From assembly GCF_002127325.2 (NCBI RefSeq), contig NC_035433.2, positions 143,703,907 through 143,767,906 of the forward strand: 64,000 nucleotides of DNA, written 5' to 3'. Each line of letters starts with the position of its first letter. The stretch's first letter is position 1. The DNA is from Helianthus annuus (lineage: Eukaryota; Streptophyta; Magnoliopsida; Asterales; Asteraceae). A model generated the notes under the pieces. That model had not been told where the DNA came from, did no database searches, and saw nothing but the letters and a program-made list of their open reading frames with translations. Positions 1-11,949 of this stretch are shown here, piece by piece. The position numbers and the translations under genes are program-made.

Positions 1-110
1 CGCATAATATCGCCCTTGAATCGCCGAAGTAGACCAAACTCTTTGATAAGTTCAGAAGTCAGTCTCCCTATCACATCCTTCACAAGAGCTGAAATAGCTG
101 CATCTCCCAT
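1..110 (-). CDS. CC-NBS-LRR (NLR) disease resistance protein, N-terminal fragment
   Basis: Reading leftward from the ATG at 110-108, 36 codons stay open to the window edge. The peptide starts MGDAAISALVKDVIGRLTSE and continues into an LIKEFGLLRRFKGDI stretch, which I recognise as the start of an Rx-type coiled-coil domain (RGA/RPM1-like NLRs): helix 1 is followed by the region preceding the usual LQDAE-type segment. Such proteins are intracellular immune receptors with CC, NB-ARC and LRR parts; only the beginning of the CC is present here. No intron or stop interrupts it. The upstream side (111 onward) should hold the promoter, and a W-box cluster lies about 1.2-1.45 kb upstream. Whether the full gene is functional cannot be judged from this piece. 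Confidence 0.8.
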   Translation of the reverse strand, partial: MGDAAISALVKDVIGRLTSELIKEFGLLRRFKGDIM

Positions 111-1312
111 GATTACTATTTCAAAATGTTAGAATCAGAGAAAGATCGATGGTGATCCAAGAAGTGTAAGCTGGAAAACCAAAGCAAGAATGTGAAGAAA
201 AAGTAAAGGCAATACAACAACTGTACGTAAAGCATATAATTATTGCAAGGAAAGGATGAGTATCAATCAAACAAAGGATATGCATATTATTGCAAGGAAT
301 GGATGAGTATTCAACAAACAAAGGATATAATGGATAGCTTTTGAAAAAGATATGCCGACCCATGTATATAGTTGCAAGACAATTCTTTTTCGAATTTTGC
401 TGCTGCCTATAATATTTTCATCTTTTTCTTATTAATTGAAGTTGTGTATACGCATAAAGAAACTACTAGTACCTTTTTACCCGTGTTTTTTAGTTAACTT
501 TTACACATTGGTTAGAATCAGAAAATCTATGCACGCTTCGCCAACATTAGATTCACGTATGATATATACGATATAGAAATATAGTTCATGTAGGAAATAA
601 CATGCATATCAATCTTGAACACAAGTATAACTCATCCAAACAAATACCTCATTTCGATCTCGAACGCAAGTACAACTCATCCAAACTTCACTATAAAAGA
701 TAAATTTAAATATGCCAGGGTGATTCGGGTTTTGACTATTTCAGTCTGGCTTAGGACTATAGTCGATCCTAGCCAAGCCAAGCTGGGCTCGTTTATTTTA
801 TCGAAGAAAAGCCGAGCTCGAGCTCGGCTCGTAAAATGCTCAAGCCACTCGAGCCCAATTGAGCCGGCTCGTTAACAATATTTCAGCTGTTTACAGTATT
901 TCAGTTTTGTGAAAGTAAATTGTGGTCAGATTATAATTTAAGTTTATCTATAAAATTCTGTTTTGTCAGCTCTGTTTTGGAAGTTCAATAGTTTATTAAG
1001 TAAATTCATTATGAAAAAGTATTTGTCACTAACAAGATTTGTATCTCAACTCATGTAATGGATCTTATAATTATAATGTTTTATAAAGGTATTTAAAAAA
1101 AAAATATTTCCTCTTTCAGTTGCGACTTATGAGGATAAATTTTTGTTTTATAAAGGTTATACATTTTTGTCTTATAATTATAAGTGATAAACTTTCTATA
1201 TATGTGTAGTTATATGTAAATGTTTGTTATTTTTTATTTAACTGTTTTTACAGCTCACTTGAACCACCTATCAGAAGAGGATGATATGCAATTGTTTTAA
1301 TCTGCAAGTGTA
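111..1312. other. AT-rich upstream region of the NLR gene, no gene seen
   Basis: No credible coding frame. Around 225-325 a short phrase (attattgcaaggaa plus ggatgagtat) occurs twice. At 770-870 there is a run of GAGCTCGGCTCG-type words, a low-complexity signature common in plant transposon debris; a similar phrase recurs near 60670-60750. Confidence 0.5.
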
Positions 1313-1568
1313 AGTCAAATGAAGGGGAAATCTCAATGCAGTCCTATGGAAAGTCAAAGGTATAAAAAGTCAATGCTTGACATATTGTCAAAATTGTCAA
1401 AAATCAGTCAATTATGCTCAGATGGCTAAAGATTGGGTGCTGGTCAACCGTGGTCAAGATTGATTATAGTCAAAGTTGGACAACTGTACAAACTGTCCAG
1501 GAGTTGAAAATTCAAAAAAGTCAACATCAAGCAGTTATTGATAACGAAAGTCAAGGGTTTGAAGTCAA
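1313..1568 (-). promoter_or_regulatory. Dense cluster of ten W-box (TTGACT/TTGACC) motifs
   Basis: On the plus strand AGTCAA or GGTCAA begins at 1313, 1352, 1368, 1406, 1442, 1452, 1468, 1519, 1549 and 1563. On the minus strand, the sense strand of the NLR gene, every one reads TTGAC[C/T], the core bound by WRKY factors. Two further TGTCAA words (near 1386 and 1395) fit only the TTGAC core. The cluster lies about 1.2-1.45 kb upstream of the NLR ATG. Its role as an enhancer is inference; it ends about 150 bp before a transposon. Confidence 0.5.
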
Positions 1569-1714
1569 GGCTCTCAAAAGTCCAAATGGGTTGATTTGGA
1601 TGGAGCAAAAGTGGGAAGATTTGTTAAAGGTGGATTGGAAGATGAAGATTTATAGTATTCATGTTTGTGTGTATTTGTTCAAGGGGTTGTATTGTTTTCA
1701 AGTATTAATAATAA

Positions 1715-2709
1715 GACCGTGGGGTATGGTGGGGCGGGGGTTAGGGCTTGGGTTGGGCATTTGGTCACACCTGTCCGCGGAGCCAGTCCACTGCCGGGTT
1801 ACGTGTCCGCGGGGTATGGCGGGGCGTGGGTTGGGCTTGGGTTGGGTGAACCGCGTGGCAGGGTAGTTTATAAAAAAAAATATACAAAATTTAAAAAAAT
1901 CACACAAACATTTATAAAAAAAAACATACAACTTCATTATTTATAAAATTGCATAAACCTAAAAATTACAAAATAAGAAACCTAAAGCGTTAAATAAATT
2001 TCAAAAAGGTCCATCTTGTCGAACACCTTTTTTTCCTTGCCGCGAAACTCTATGTTCGCCACCACCACCCGGTCCTCGTGGCTTAACTCGCCACCGGGAA
2101 CCGCATCGTAGTAAGCCTTGAAACGCTCGAGCTTGGGCCGTAGCTCGCGCCATTTATGTTGGCACGCGTTGAGGTTGTGGCGGTCGTTACCGACGTTTTG
2201 TCGGTAGGCCGCGAAAGCTTCCGGCCAATATTTGGTTTGGCCCGGTGGCCGCCCCTTCATAGCGTCAACGACGCTTGTGACCAGGGCAAGTTCTTCGTGG
2301 TGGGTCCAGGATGCCATAGCGGGTTCGTGGGATGTTGGGTTTGTGGTGACCGGCTGGGCAGCAGGTGGGTTTTGTCGAATTTTTGGGACCACGGTGGGGG
2401 TTGGGATGGACCACCCGGTAGGGGTTTGGGGGTATTTATATGGAGGATGTTGGGGTTTGGGTGACCGGTTGGGGTGACCGCTTGGCCAAGCCAACGGTTT
2501 GAATTTAAAATTCAAAACTTTTGGGATGGCCCGCTATGACGTGGCTGGTGAGCCAATGATATTCAGCCAACTAGGATGGCCAATCCGCCCCACGCCCGGC
2601 TTGAAACCCATGCCCCAAGGGCCACGCCGAAACCCATGCCCACCCGGGGTGGTGGCTTGGGTGTTTTCCCGCTACCCACGCCCAAACTCCCGCCCCATAC
2701 CCCGCAGTC
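1715..2709 (-). mobile_element. PIF/Harbinger-type non-autonomous element with Myb/SANT ORF
   Basis: The left end reads GACCGTGGGGTATGG and the right end, reverse-complemented, GACTGCGGGGTATGG, followed in both by related GC-rich sequence (gggcgg). A TAA trinucleotide flanks both sides (1712-1714 and 2710-2712), the 3-bp duplication typical of Harbinger elements. A second copy of the terminal word lies just inside the left end (about 1813-1850). The 995-bp body carries the Myb/SANT-like ORF but no DDE transposase, so mobilisation in trans is implied. Confidence 0.8.
1982..2515 (-). CDS. Myb/SANT-like (trihelix) protein of a Harbinger element
   Basis: Intact 177-codon ORF inside the Harbinger-like element. 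The first 66 residues are proline-rich; a second Met (codon at 2317-2315) directly precedes the conserved part and may be the real start. From there SWTHHEELALVTSVVDAMKG and later HKWRELRPKLERFKAYY resemble the tryptophan-spaced helices of Myb/SANT domains in Harbinger ORF1 proteins. Known ORF1 products bind DNA and partner the separate DDE transposase, which is absent here. The C-terminus ends soon after a KVFDKMDLFEIY stretch. It could be functional, or simply an open fragment kept by youth; no selection test is possible from one copy. Confidence 0.6.
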   Translation of the reverse strand: MNFKFKPLAWPSGHPNRSPKPQHPPYKYPQTPTGWSIPTPTVVPKIRQNPPAAQPVTTNPTSHEPAMASWTHHEELALVTSVVDAMKGRPPGQTKYWPEAFAAYRQNVGNDRHNLNACQHKWRELRPKLERFKAYYDAVPGGELSHEDRVVVANIEFRGKEKKVFDKMDLFEIYLTL

Positions 2710-2712
2710 TAA

Positions 2713-3410
2713 GGTGTATACTACATAGAATGGATGGGTATATAGGTATATAGCTTTGGTTCAATTGGGCCATGTTTAGACCCAATTGGAGTTAAACTAT
2801 TGTTGTGTTAGTTCATTTGGGCCATTTGTGATCTAAATGGGCTTTAGAAAAGTAAATATGCTGAAACCAAAAGCAACATTGGTTTTTCATTAAATAATCA
2901 AATACTTTCATCAATAGGTTGTATGGAGTTATGGACGAAAGCTTGAGGGTGTAATAGCGCTACGTAAATCTTAGGGGCTTTGCCTTTCACATCACAAAAA
3001 GAAGGGGATGATGTTGTGAGCAAAAGGGCAAAGGCAAAACAAGTTGGTCATGTTAAAGGAGAGGGGCAAGGCCCAAGAAGATGTTGCCATCAAAAGGCCG
3101 ACTCTTAGGCCGGCCAACCCGTGCCGTCGCTGGAGCCCAAATTTTTAAAGGGTCCGAAAGGTTTTTATAAGCTTTTATATATATAGTAAATTATATATTT
3201 GATATACGCATTCATTTATTATACATAAAAGTGTTGGTGGTGGATTGGAAAAAATCATCCCAAGTTCATGGCTTGGCTGTACCACCAAGGTCTTGTTTTT
3301 TTAATTCATTTCCTCTTACAAGAATTTTGGGCGTATTTTTTATTTCGCCCGAGGCCTAAATTATTTTAAAAGTTTTCGAAGACGACCCATCACAAAAGAT
3401 GACAAAGTGG
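2713..3410. other. Intergenic, no gene seen
   Basis: AT-rich sequence with no convincing ORF. At 3100-3360 there is a phrase (gagcccaaatttttaaagggtcc through cgcccgaggcctaaa) that resembles transposon ends, but I found no matching inverted repeats or duplication. Confidence 0.4.
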
Positions 3411-3582
3411 TTTCAGTGCACAGATCGGAACAAATACTCCCAAGATCAAGACGATCTAAACCAAAAAACAGAATGATTCGCAGCCTTAGAATACCAATAG
3501 CGAACCTAAACACAACAATAACAACCAAATCAGTAACAAACAGCGGAAAGAAACAGATTAGGAGCGATTAGCTCTGATACCA
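3411..3582 (-). repeat. Extra copia priming site and leader outside the 3' LTR
   Basis: This stretch matches the internal 5' leader at 9132-9304, including the primer binding site (GCTCTGATACCA on plus at 3571-3582). It lies beyond the 3' LTR of the minus-strand copia element, where host flank should be. Similarity stops abruptly at about 3411. It implies a second element sharing the LTR, now truncated. Confidence 0.75.
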
Positions 3583-4188
3583 TGTAAAAATGGTATGAAT
3601 GACAGTAAAACAAGACAAACAGAATCACAACACCAGAAATAGTGGCAAAACGGTGACAAAAAGTTTTATTACTTAACCAACCCAGAAAAACACCCAAACC
3701 TCCCTTGATCTTACAAAATGTAAGATCTATGAACAATACAAGTAATAAGCAATCAACTGATGATAGATCAGTTGATTATATGAAACGATACAACCAGAAT
3801 GAACTATGATCCACAGGATCTAACAATACAAAAGAACAACAGATCAAGATCTGTAATGAATCTTCAATACGCTGCAGATCTTCAACAACATGAACTCAAG
3901 AACTACGAAACCCTAGTTTCGCCCCAAACAACCAGAGAGAAGTGAGAGAAAATATCTGAGTGTGTAGAAGAATCTGACCACACACATCTCCTTTTATATC
4001 CAAGTTTACACTTAACACCCTTGAAGTATCAAGCTAGTAACAACTCTTAAACCGCCTGTAACAACCACAACAACTTGAAACCCATTAGAAAATACAACTG
4101 GGCCAATTAATAAGCCCACATATGTTCAGCCCAACCCTGAGAAAGCACAAGCCCAGACATGTACGCATTTAATCACATTATTTTAACA
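3583..4188 (-). repeat. 3' LTR of copia element
   Basis: 606 bp, matching 9305-9910 with about ten substitutions. It is the downstream LTR because the polypurine tract abuts its right-hand (inner) edge. Confidence 0.9.
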
Positions 4189-4200
4189 CTCCCCCTTGAT

Positions 4201-7200
4201 TCAAACAGCGAACATGTCAACTAACCCTAAATCAGAACACAATGAATCATGCTGAACACAACTCAGGCCTTTCGTAAGCAAGTCAGCCAACTGAAGATCA
4301 GTGGCAACTTTTTCAGGTGTAACAACCCCATCAGCTATTTTTTCTCGCAAAAAATGAAGATCTATTTCAAAATGCTTAGTTCGCTCATGAAACACTGGAT
4401 TCAAGGCGATAGAAATAGCTGATTGGCTGTCACAAAATAACTTAACAGGCAATTCATAACTAACGTTCAGTTCCTTTAAAATATTCAAGATCCACATTAT
4501 TTCACATGTGGCAGAGCACATAGCTCTATACTCTGCCTCTGCTGTGGATCGAGACACAACGCTCTGTTTTTACTTTTCCAGGAAACTAAAGAGTTTCCAA
4601 GGAATATACAAAACCCCGTAACAGACTTTCTTGTAGCTAAACATTTAGCCCAATCAGAATCAACATACCCCTTTACACTAAACACACTCGCTTTTTTAAA
4701 CATAACTCCTTTTCCTGGGGACAACTTTAAGTACTTCAGTAACCGTAACGCAATTTGCAAATGACCAGAATTAGGAGCATGCATAAACTGACTTAGAAAC
4801 TGAACAGCATAGCTAATATCAGGTCGAGTTATAGACAAATAAATCAGTTTTCCAATTAACTTTTGAAATCCTGTAACATCTTTAACAAGATCTAAATTTT
4901 TATCTAACTTGCCAGCCAAAACATGACTTTGTTCAATTGGTGTGTTAACCGGTTTGACTCCCAAATACCCAAACTTATCTAACAACTCTAAACAATACTT
5001 CCTTTGGGTTAAACACAAACCATCATCAGCGTACAATACTTCTATTCCTAAAAAATACTTCAAGACTCCTAAATCTTTAATTTGAAAGTTTACACTTAAA
5101 ATTTGTTTCACATTTAACACTTCAGATTCAGAATTTCCTGTAACAATTATATCATCAACGTACACCAAAAGAACAACAAACACAGAATCTTTAGACAGAG
5201 TAAACATAGAATGATCACATACACTCCGCACAAAGCCCATAGTAACTAAAACTTGAGTTAGTTTTTCATTCCACTTCCTAGTTGCTTGTTTAAGCCCATA
5301 CAAGGACTTAACAAGCTTACACACTTTGGTTTCATTTTCAGAAAAATATCCAGGAGGTAAAGACATATAAACATCTTCTGAAATTGAACCATATAAAAAG
5401 GCGTTATTAATGTCAAGTTGAAAAATAGGCCAACTATTTTGAACAGCTAGACTTAACACACAACGAATAGTAACCATCTTTACAACCGGAGAAAAAGTTT
5501 CTCCAAAATCCACTCCTTCTCGTTGGCTATAACCCTTAGCAACAAGTCTAGCTTTAAACCGTTCAACCTCACCATTAGACTTGTATTTTATTTTATAAAT
5601 CCACCTACATCCTATAGGTTTTCTATCTTTAGGTAAGTCAACAAGAACCCAAGTTTCATTTTTATACAAGGCTTCCATCTCCTTATTCATAGCCTCAATC
5701 CATCTAGGATCTTTAATGGCTTCTGAATAGGAAGATGGTTCAACCATCTTATTCAAACTAGACACAAAACACAGATTTTCAACAGATAAGTTTGAATAGT
5801 TAACAGACTTTTCAATACCATATTTGACTCTCCCTTCAACAACATAATCACTATATTTTTTAGGAAACACAACACTTCTGGATGACTTCCTAACATTATG
5901 TGTACCCTCAGAAAGGGTGTCTTCATTTAAACCTAAAGTGTCCTCTGCCCCGCCATTATCATCCTGTCCACTACTGCTCTCCTGTCCTAACTGTTGACTA
6001 TGACCAACATTAGGATCAGGGGCTGATGTAGAGGGTGACAATGGCTGCTGATCATCACTAACATGATTATTTGCACCATTTGTACCCTCTTCATCATCGG
6101 GCATATTAGGAACTTCCGATGCAAATTCGTCAAAAAAGTTAACATGGTTTAAATTTTTTTCACAAACGGTTTCTTGATTATCAAACGACTTAACTTTGAA
6201 TGGATAAACATTCTCATAAAATTTTACATCTCTGGAAAAGAATATTTTTTTATTATCCAAACTTAACAACTTATACCCTTTTTTAAAATTTGAATAGCCA
6301 AGAAACACACACTTGTCTGCATGATATGCAAACTTATCAGATTCAGTTAAAACTCTACTAAAACATAAACATCCGAAGTTCCTTAAGTGAGACAAAGAGG
6401 GACTAAAACCAAACATCATTTCAAACGGACTCCTACCATTCAACACACTAGAGGGTAACCTGTTAATCAAATATACAGCAGTTAGCACACAATCAGACCA
6501 GAATCTTAAAGGTAGGCCACCCTGAAACATCAAAGCCCTAGCTGTGTTTAACAAATGTCTATGTTTCCTCTCCACAACACCATTTTGTTGTGGAGTATAG
6601 GAACATGACGTTTGATGAAGAATGCCTTTAGACTTACAAAACATGTTCATTTGATTATTAACAAATTCTGTTCCATTATCACTTCTAAACACTTTAACTC
6701 TCCTTTTAAATTGAGTTAGCACAAGTTCATAAAAGTTTTTCAAATTATCAAAAACCTCAGTTTTATTTGACAAGAAATAACACCATACAGACCTAGAGTA
6801 ATCATCCACAACAGTTAGAAAATATTTAAACCCATCATAACTTGCAACTTTATAAGGACCCCATAAGTCTAAATGTATTAAATCACCAACAAACTTTGAC
6901 TTGTGTTCACTCAAAGGAAATGGAACTCTTACTTGTTTAGCTCTGTGACACACATCACATGGACCATGTTCATTTGAATTAATATTTAAACTTCCTTTTA
7001 ACACAGCTAAGACCTGATCTGAGGGGTGTCCTAACCTAGTATGCCACGTAAAAGACTTAACAGAACTATTAAAGCAAACATTAACAGCATTACCATTATT
7101 TCCAACAAAGTACAGACCACTATCCTGACTACCATTCATCAGAATTTTCTTGGAACTGGAATCCTGTAACATACAACTATTCTCTTTAAAGACAACAGAT

Positions 7201-8567
7201 ACATGGTTATCCTTAGCTAACTTATAGACAGACAGCAGATTCACACAGTAATCAGGAACATAGAAAACATCTCACAATACTATGTTATAAGTCAGTTTTA
7301 GATCACCAATTTTTAAAACTTTCACACTAGTTCCATTAGGATGACCAACAGTAATATTAAACTCAGACACATCAACAACATTTAACATATTTTTATCTGA
7401 TTTAACCATATGTTGACTAGCACCTGAGTCAACAATCCATACACAGTTGTTACTAAAACTGACAGAACTAGAACAACTCACAAAATTAGACACATTAAAA
7501 CACTCACCTCCCACATTAGCACTCTGAGCACTTGACCCACTCTTTTCACCAACTAAACTCAACAGCTTCGTAATCTGTTCAGATGTGAAAGGGAACCCAG
7601 GAACACCACTAGAAGCAGATGATCCAACAACATTATTTGATTTATTATTATTATTATTGGTACTAGAGTTGGTTTTATTAGACTGATTATTATTTCCTCT
7701 TCTTTTAAAACCTGAAGGATACCCAACAATCTCAAAACACCTATCTACAGTATGTCCTATCATATTGCAATGATTACATTTCAAATTAGGATTAGGACCT
7801 CTGTTATTTCTTTTTTTAGGATCAAATGCTTGATTAGGCTTAGATACAAAAGAAACATTCTGTGTTTTAGACCCACCACTAGACAACCTATGTGACTCTT
7901 CTCTAGAAATAATAGAAAAAGCCACTTTAACCGAAGGAAATGGTTCTCTTGTTAAAAGATTCGTTCTTACTGGTTGATAAACATCATCAAGTCCCATGAG
8001 AAACTGCATTAATTTTATTAAAGTTGAAAAATCATTGTAGTCCTTGGCAGCTTGACAAGAACATGAAGGCAGATGCAACATTGCATCAAACTGCTTCCAC
8101 ATAGTTGTCAACCTATTGTAATAATCTGCCACAGAACTACCATTTTGAGAAATATTATTGATCTTTTTATACAAATCATACACAACAGAACCATCTACTT
8201 TATCAAATGACTCTTTAAGATCATCCCAGACCTCAGATGCTAACTTAGAGAAAACTTGACCAAGAAACAATTCCTCAGATATAGAATTCAACAACCAAGT
8301 AAGCACAACTGAGTTACATCGATCCCACTAGGCAGACAACACATCATCATCCTTTGGTTTTTCACATTTACCATCTATAAAACCATACTTATTTTTAGCT
8401 TTTAGTGCAAGCTTCATTGCACTAGCCCAAACCGTATAGTTTTCAGTACCCTTAAGCTTTATATTAACAATAGTCAACGCACTAGAATCACTAGGATGCA
8501 AATAGAGAGGTGACCCTATGTCTAACTTACTAATAAGAGTAACCGAAGGTCCAGGTCCGTCACCCAT
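4201..8567 (-). pseudogene. Copia Gag-Pol polyprotein with three lesions
   Basis: One continuous frame except for single lesions. The start is ATG at 8567 (MGDGPGPSV). Gag (8567 to about 7700) contains a UBN2-type domain and a CCHC knuckle CNHCNMIGHTVDRC near 7780. Protease DSGASQHM is near 7430. The integrase region has the HHCC part (HTRLGHP, CDVCHRAK), RSDNGTEF and QQNGVVERKHR. Reverse transcriptase has DINNAFLYG and YVDDIIVTG, and RNase H follows (STAEAEYRAM, CDSQSAISIA). Lesions: a TAG between an alanine codon and WDRCN (near 8328), a TGA just before DVFYVP (7272-7274), and a one-base loss in an A-run near 4565 that shifts the RNase H end. Each is a single change, fitting a young but dead copy. 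Confidence 0.85.
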
Positions 8568-9292
8568 AATAAGAACACACAATCAAAACAAACAAAAACC
8601 AAAACACAGAAAAGACCACAGACAACACACAACAAGAACCAAACAGACCAAACACAACCTAAGGCGAAACTGAGTCAGGGACCAGATTCCAGGTTCGTCA
8701 CTCAGAGGTGCCTGGACAAGCCTTTACTCAGGAGCCGTAAACCCTATCAAGATTAACACAAGCAAACCAAGAATACAACCACTACCACATATAACAATGC
8801 ACAAACAAAAGAACACAGAAGAAAATAAGAATAGATCAGCAAACAAGAAGAACAAACAACAAGAAATATGTGCAGGTCCTCACTACCCCGACTTCAACTA
8901 TTCAACAACAGGAAAGAAAAAGATAGAACAGAACGATCTTACAGAGGGAGCAATTCTTTCACCAAATACCAGATCTGTAGTTTTCAAGAACTACAAAATC
9001 TGATATGCAGAAAACCAAATATCACAACTGGTCAGTTTGCCCTAAAACCTTCAAGGGTTTTAGAGACCAACACAGTTTGAAGATCCAGCAGAATATGAAG
9101 CCCCCACACGAACAGGAAACCCTAAGTTAGGGTTTCAGTGCACAGATCGGAACAAATACTCCCAAGATCAAGACAATCTAAACCAAATAACAGAATGATT
9201 CGCAGCCTTAGAATACCAATAGCGAACCTAAACACAACAATAACAACCAAATCAGTAACAAACAGCGGAAAGAAACAGATCAGGAGCGATTA
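8568..9292 (-). other. Copia 5' leader (untranslated)
   Basis: Lies between the priming site and the gag ATG. No significant ORF on the element strand. Its LTR-proximal 173 bp are the part duplicated at 3411-3582. Confidence 0.6.
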
Positions 9293-9304
9293 GCTCTGAT
9301 ACCA
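9293..9304 (-). other. Primer binding site for initiator tRNA-Met
   Basis: Minus strand TGGTATCAGAGC, the standard complement of the tRNA-iMet 3' end, directly after the 5' LTR. Confidence 0.9.
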
Positions 9305-9910
9305 TGTAAAAATGGTATGAATGACAGTAAAACAAGACAAACATAATCACAACACCAGAAATAGTGGCAAAACGGTGACAAAAAGTTTTATTACTCAACC
9401 AACCCAGAAAAACACCCAAACCTCGCTTGATCTTACAAAATGTAAGATCTATGAACAATACAAGTAATAAGCAATCAACTGATGATAAATCAGTTGATTA
9501 TATGAAACGATACAACCAGAATGAACTATGATCCACAGGATCTAACAATACAAAAGAACAACAGATCAAGATCTGTAATGAATCTTCAATACGCTGCAGA
9601 TCTTCAACAGCATGAACTCAAGAACTACGAAACCCTAGTTTCGCCCCAAACAACCAGAGAGAAGTGAGAGAAAATATCTGAGTGTGTAGAAGAATCTGAC
9701 CACACACATCTCCTTTTATATCCAAGTTTACACTTAACACCCTTGAAGTATCAAGCTAGTAACAACTCTTAAACCGCATGTAACAACCACAACAACTTGA
9801 AACCCATTAGAAAATACAACTGGGCCAATTAATAAGCCCACATATGTTCAGCCCAACACTGAGAATGCACAAGCCCAGACATGTACGCATTTAATCACAT
9901 TATTTTAACA
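9305..9910 (-). repeat. 5' LTR of copia element
   Basis: 606 bp; the minus-strand start TGTTAAAATAATG is at 9910 and the end TTTTTACA at 9305, followed by the priming site. Confidence 0.9.
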
Positions 9911-11651
9911 TCTCTTATTCCACACTTCTGATTAGAAAAGGAATAAAAGATAGCAGCTTAGTGAAATTAGATTATGGGGTTACCAGTAATTGATGTTCAT
10001 GAAATAGCTTTTAATAAAAAAAATTCACAACTTAATTTCAAGTTATAATTTTTGAAGGTGTGACACCAAAGCCCGAAACCGTCTACTGCAAAAGTACAAA
10101 GGAAAAAAAAGAGGTGAATTGATTCGCAACTGGACTAATTCCAACAATTACGCTATCTACCATCACAACATCTGCAAAACCAAAAAAAGGCAACTGCCAC
10201 ATGCCATGGGTTAGTTACTCCGTTTTCTTTATTTATAGTTATACATTCATTTTGCTAAGCACACCTGAGCAAGGATCTTTGATTCATATGCCATCCCATG
10301 CCTAATGATAAAGACTATACAATTATAAAGTAATTTTTGCTTGATTAAAAGCAAAATCAGTGTCTCCATAATTCACACCCCTATTTGTCAAAGTTAAGTT
10401 AATTATATAATCATCAAGAGGGATTTAATATGACTAGATGAGGCTTTAGAGGATTTGCTTTTTGTATCAACCAAACAACAGTTAGTATCATATGTTCACT
10501 TTAACAAACTTCAATTTAATTACAAGATTTATATTATATATACGATCTATATTATATATACATGAGTTATGATTGGTGATAACTAAAATGGAGACGAGTG
10601 GGTGGGTTTTGATGTTTTTTTTTTTTTTGTGCAGGGAATAATCAAAGAGGGAGAATTCGGGTCGCAAGCTGGAAATATGACATGGAATGAAAATGTAAAA
10701 TTGAATATGTAGACTAATGTGTTAATCTTCAATCATATCTTCTCTATTCCAAAGATAAAAGAGACTAAAGATGGAAAAAAGATGAGGCGAACCACATCCA
10801 TCTTTAGTCACATCTTCTATGAAATTCATATGCTTGGACGTTTTGGTTATTTTGGCTTCTTAACATTTATAAATGTATGAGTGTAGCATAGTATCTTTGT
10901 GTATCTAATTCTCGTAATATGTCACTTTGAAACATATCAACAGCCTTTTGTATCGACTTCATTGGTATACGTGATGTTCAAAGCGAGAATGATACAATTT
11001 AGCGTGCCGCAACGCGCGCTTGATGTATAAACCTAGTTATATATATAAAACAACATAATATGAAAGAAACTACATATAAATTTAAAAAAAAATAATTTTA
11101 CTATCATACATTATACTGGTTCTTAATGGCGGAGGGAACGGTAGAGCTTGAAGTCCTAATCATTGCACTAAGTGGCAGTTTGTTTACCTCTTAATGTGGC
11201 TCTTAATAGTTCCGACCTCTTATTCAACACTTGATGGTTTAGACTGTTTGTTTCACGAGCAGATGTCTGAATGGTTCAGACATTCGCCTTTGAATGGTTA
11301 AGCATTATACAAAATCCGAATGGTTAAGACCTCTAATCTGAATTGGTTAGAAACTCGCACGAGAAGGCTGAGTTCTCTAAGTTCTCACAACTCGTGGGGG
11401 TTTTCCTTTTATCCTAATCCTATATATATATATATTCGTTCAATACGGTTTCTATTACATGCAAAATGAAAACTGAACCGAAACTTTGGTTGTTGCAAAA
11501 ACATAAAACCAAACCACCGGTTTTCGTTGGGTTTCGGGTTTTATGGGTTTGGTTTTTCCGAACTTTTGGTTTTGGATAGGTTTTTTCGATTTAGATGCAT
11601 ATGGATGGTGTTAGTCAATTGAACTCAGAAATTGAAAACTATAGTTACTTA
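9911..11651. other. Intergenic, no gene seen
   Basis: AT-rich with no convincing coding frame. Around 11120-11360 words such as cctcttaatg, gtctgaatggttcag and gaatggttaag recur in the manner of a degraded hAT-type MITE, but I could not define both ends. Confidence 0.4.
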
Positions 11652-11949
11652 GACTACACGGTATGGGGGTCGTCCCCCTACCGTCTTCCTCCGTCGCCGT
11701 TCCACACACCGCCCCGCCCCCCTCCGTTGGCGTCTTGTCCGTCTCTTTTGAGACGTTGGGGACAATCCACAAGGAGACAAAATAACAGCCTAACCCTCTC
11801 TCATACATATATACATACAATATATACATATACATTTTAGGTTCATCCTCCCATTTCCATACCTCCATCCTCTTTGCCCCATCTTCATGCCCATCCTACG
11901 TGATGGACCATCCTCCAAAGGAGAAGGACCATCACCATACCGTGTAGCC
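11652..11949. mobile_element. Tourist/Harbinger-like MITE, 298 bp
   Basis: The left end is GACTACACGGTATGG; the right end reverse-complemented is GGCTACACGGTATGG (one mismatch in 15). TTA flanks both sides (11649-11651 and 11950-11952). No coding capacity. The GGTATGG word near the end is shared with the element at 1715-2709. Confidence 0.85.

Larger units (their letters stand above)
3583..9910 (-). mobile_element. Ty1/copia LTR retrotransposon, minus strand, near full length
   Basis: Two 606-bp LTRs (3583-4188 and 9305-9910) flank a gag-pol region transcribed leftward. On the element strand the LTR starts TGTTAAAATAATG and ends TTTTTACA; the priming site TGGTATCAGAGC follows immediately (9304-9293) and the polypurine tract AAGGGGGAG precedes the 3' LTR (4189-4200). 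About ten differences separate the LTRs by eye, about 1.7 percent, so insertion was fairly recent. No 5-bp duplication is visible, consistent with the left side not being the original flank. The coding region has two nonsense codons and one frameshift, so this copy is not autonomous. Confidence 0.9.

Noticed and set aside
121..363. 80-codon minus-strand ORF upstream of the NLR gene
   Set aside because: No recognisable domain, AT-rich composition, and it lies in the NLR upstream region; best read as chance.
1414..1866. 150-codon plus-strand ORF
   Set aside because: It crosses from the W-box cluster into the Harbinger end; its content is explained by those features.
3100..3360. Possible hAT/MITE from gagcccaaattt and cgcccgaggcctaaa words
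   Set aside because: No matching inverted ends or target duplication could be defined.
9293..9304. tRNA-like sequence TGGTATCAGAGC at several places
   Set aside because: These are retrotransposon priming sites; no tRNA cloverleaf surrounds them.
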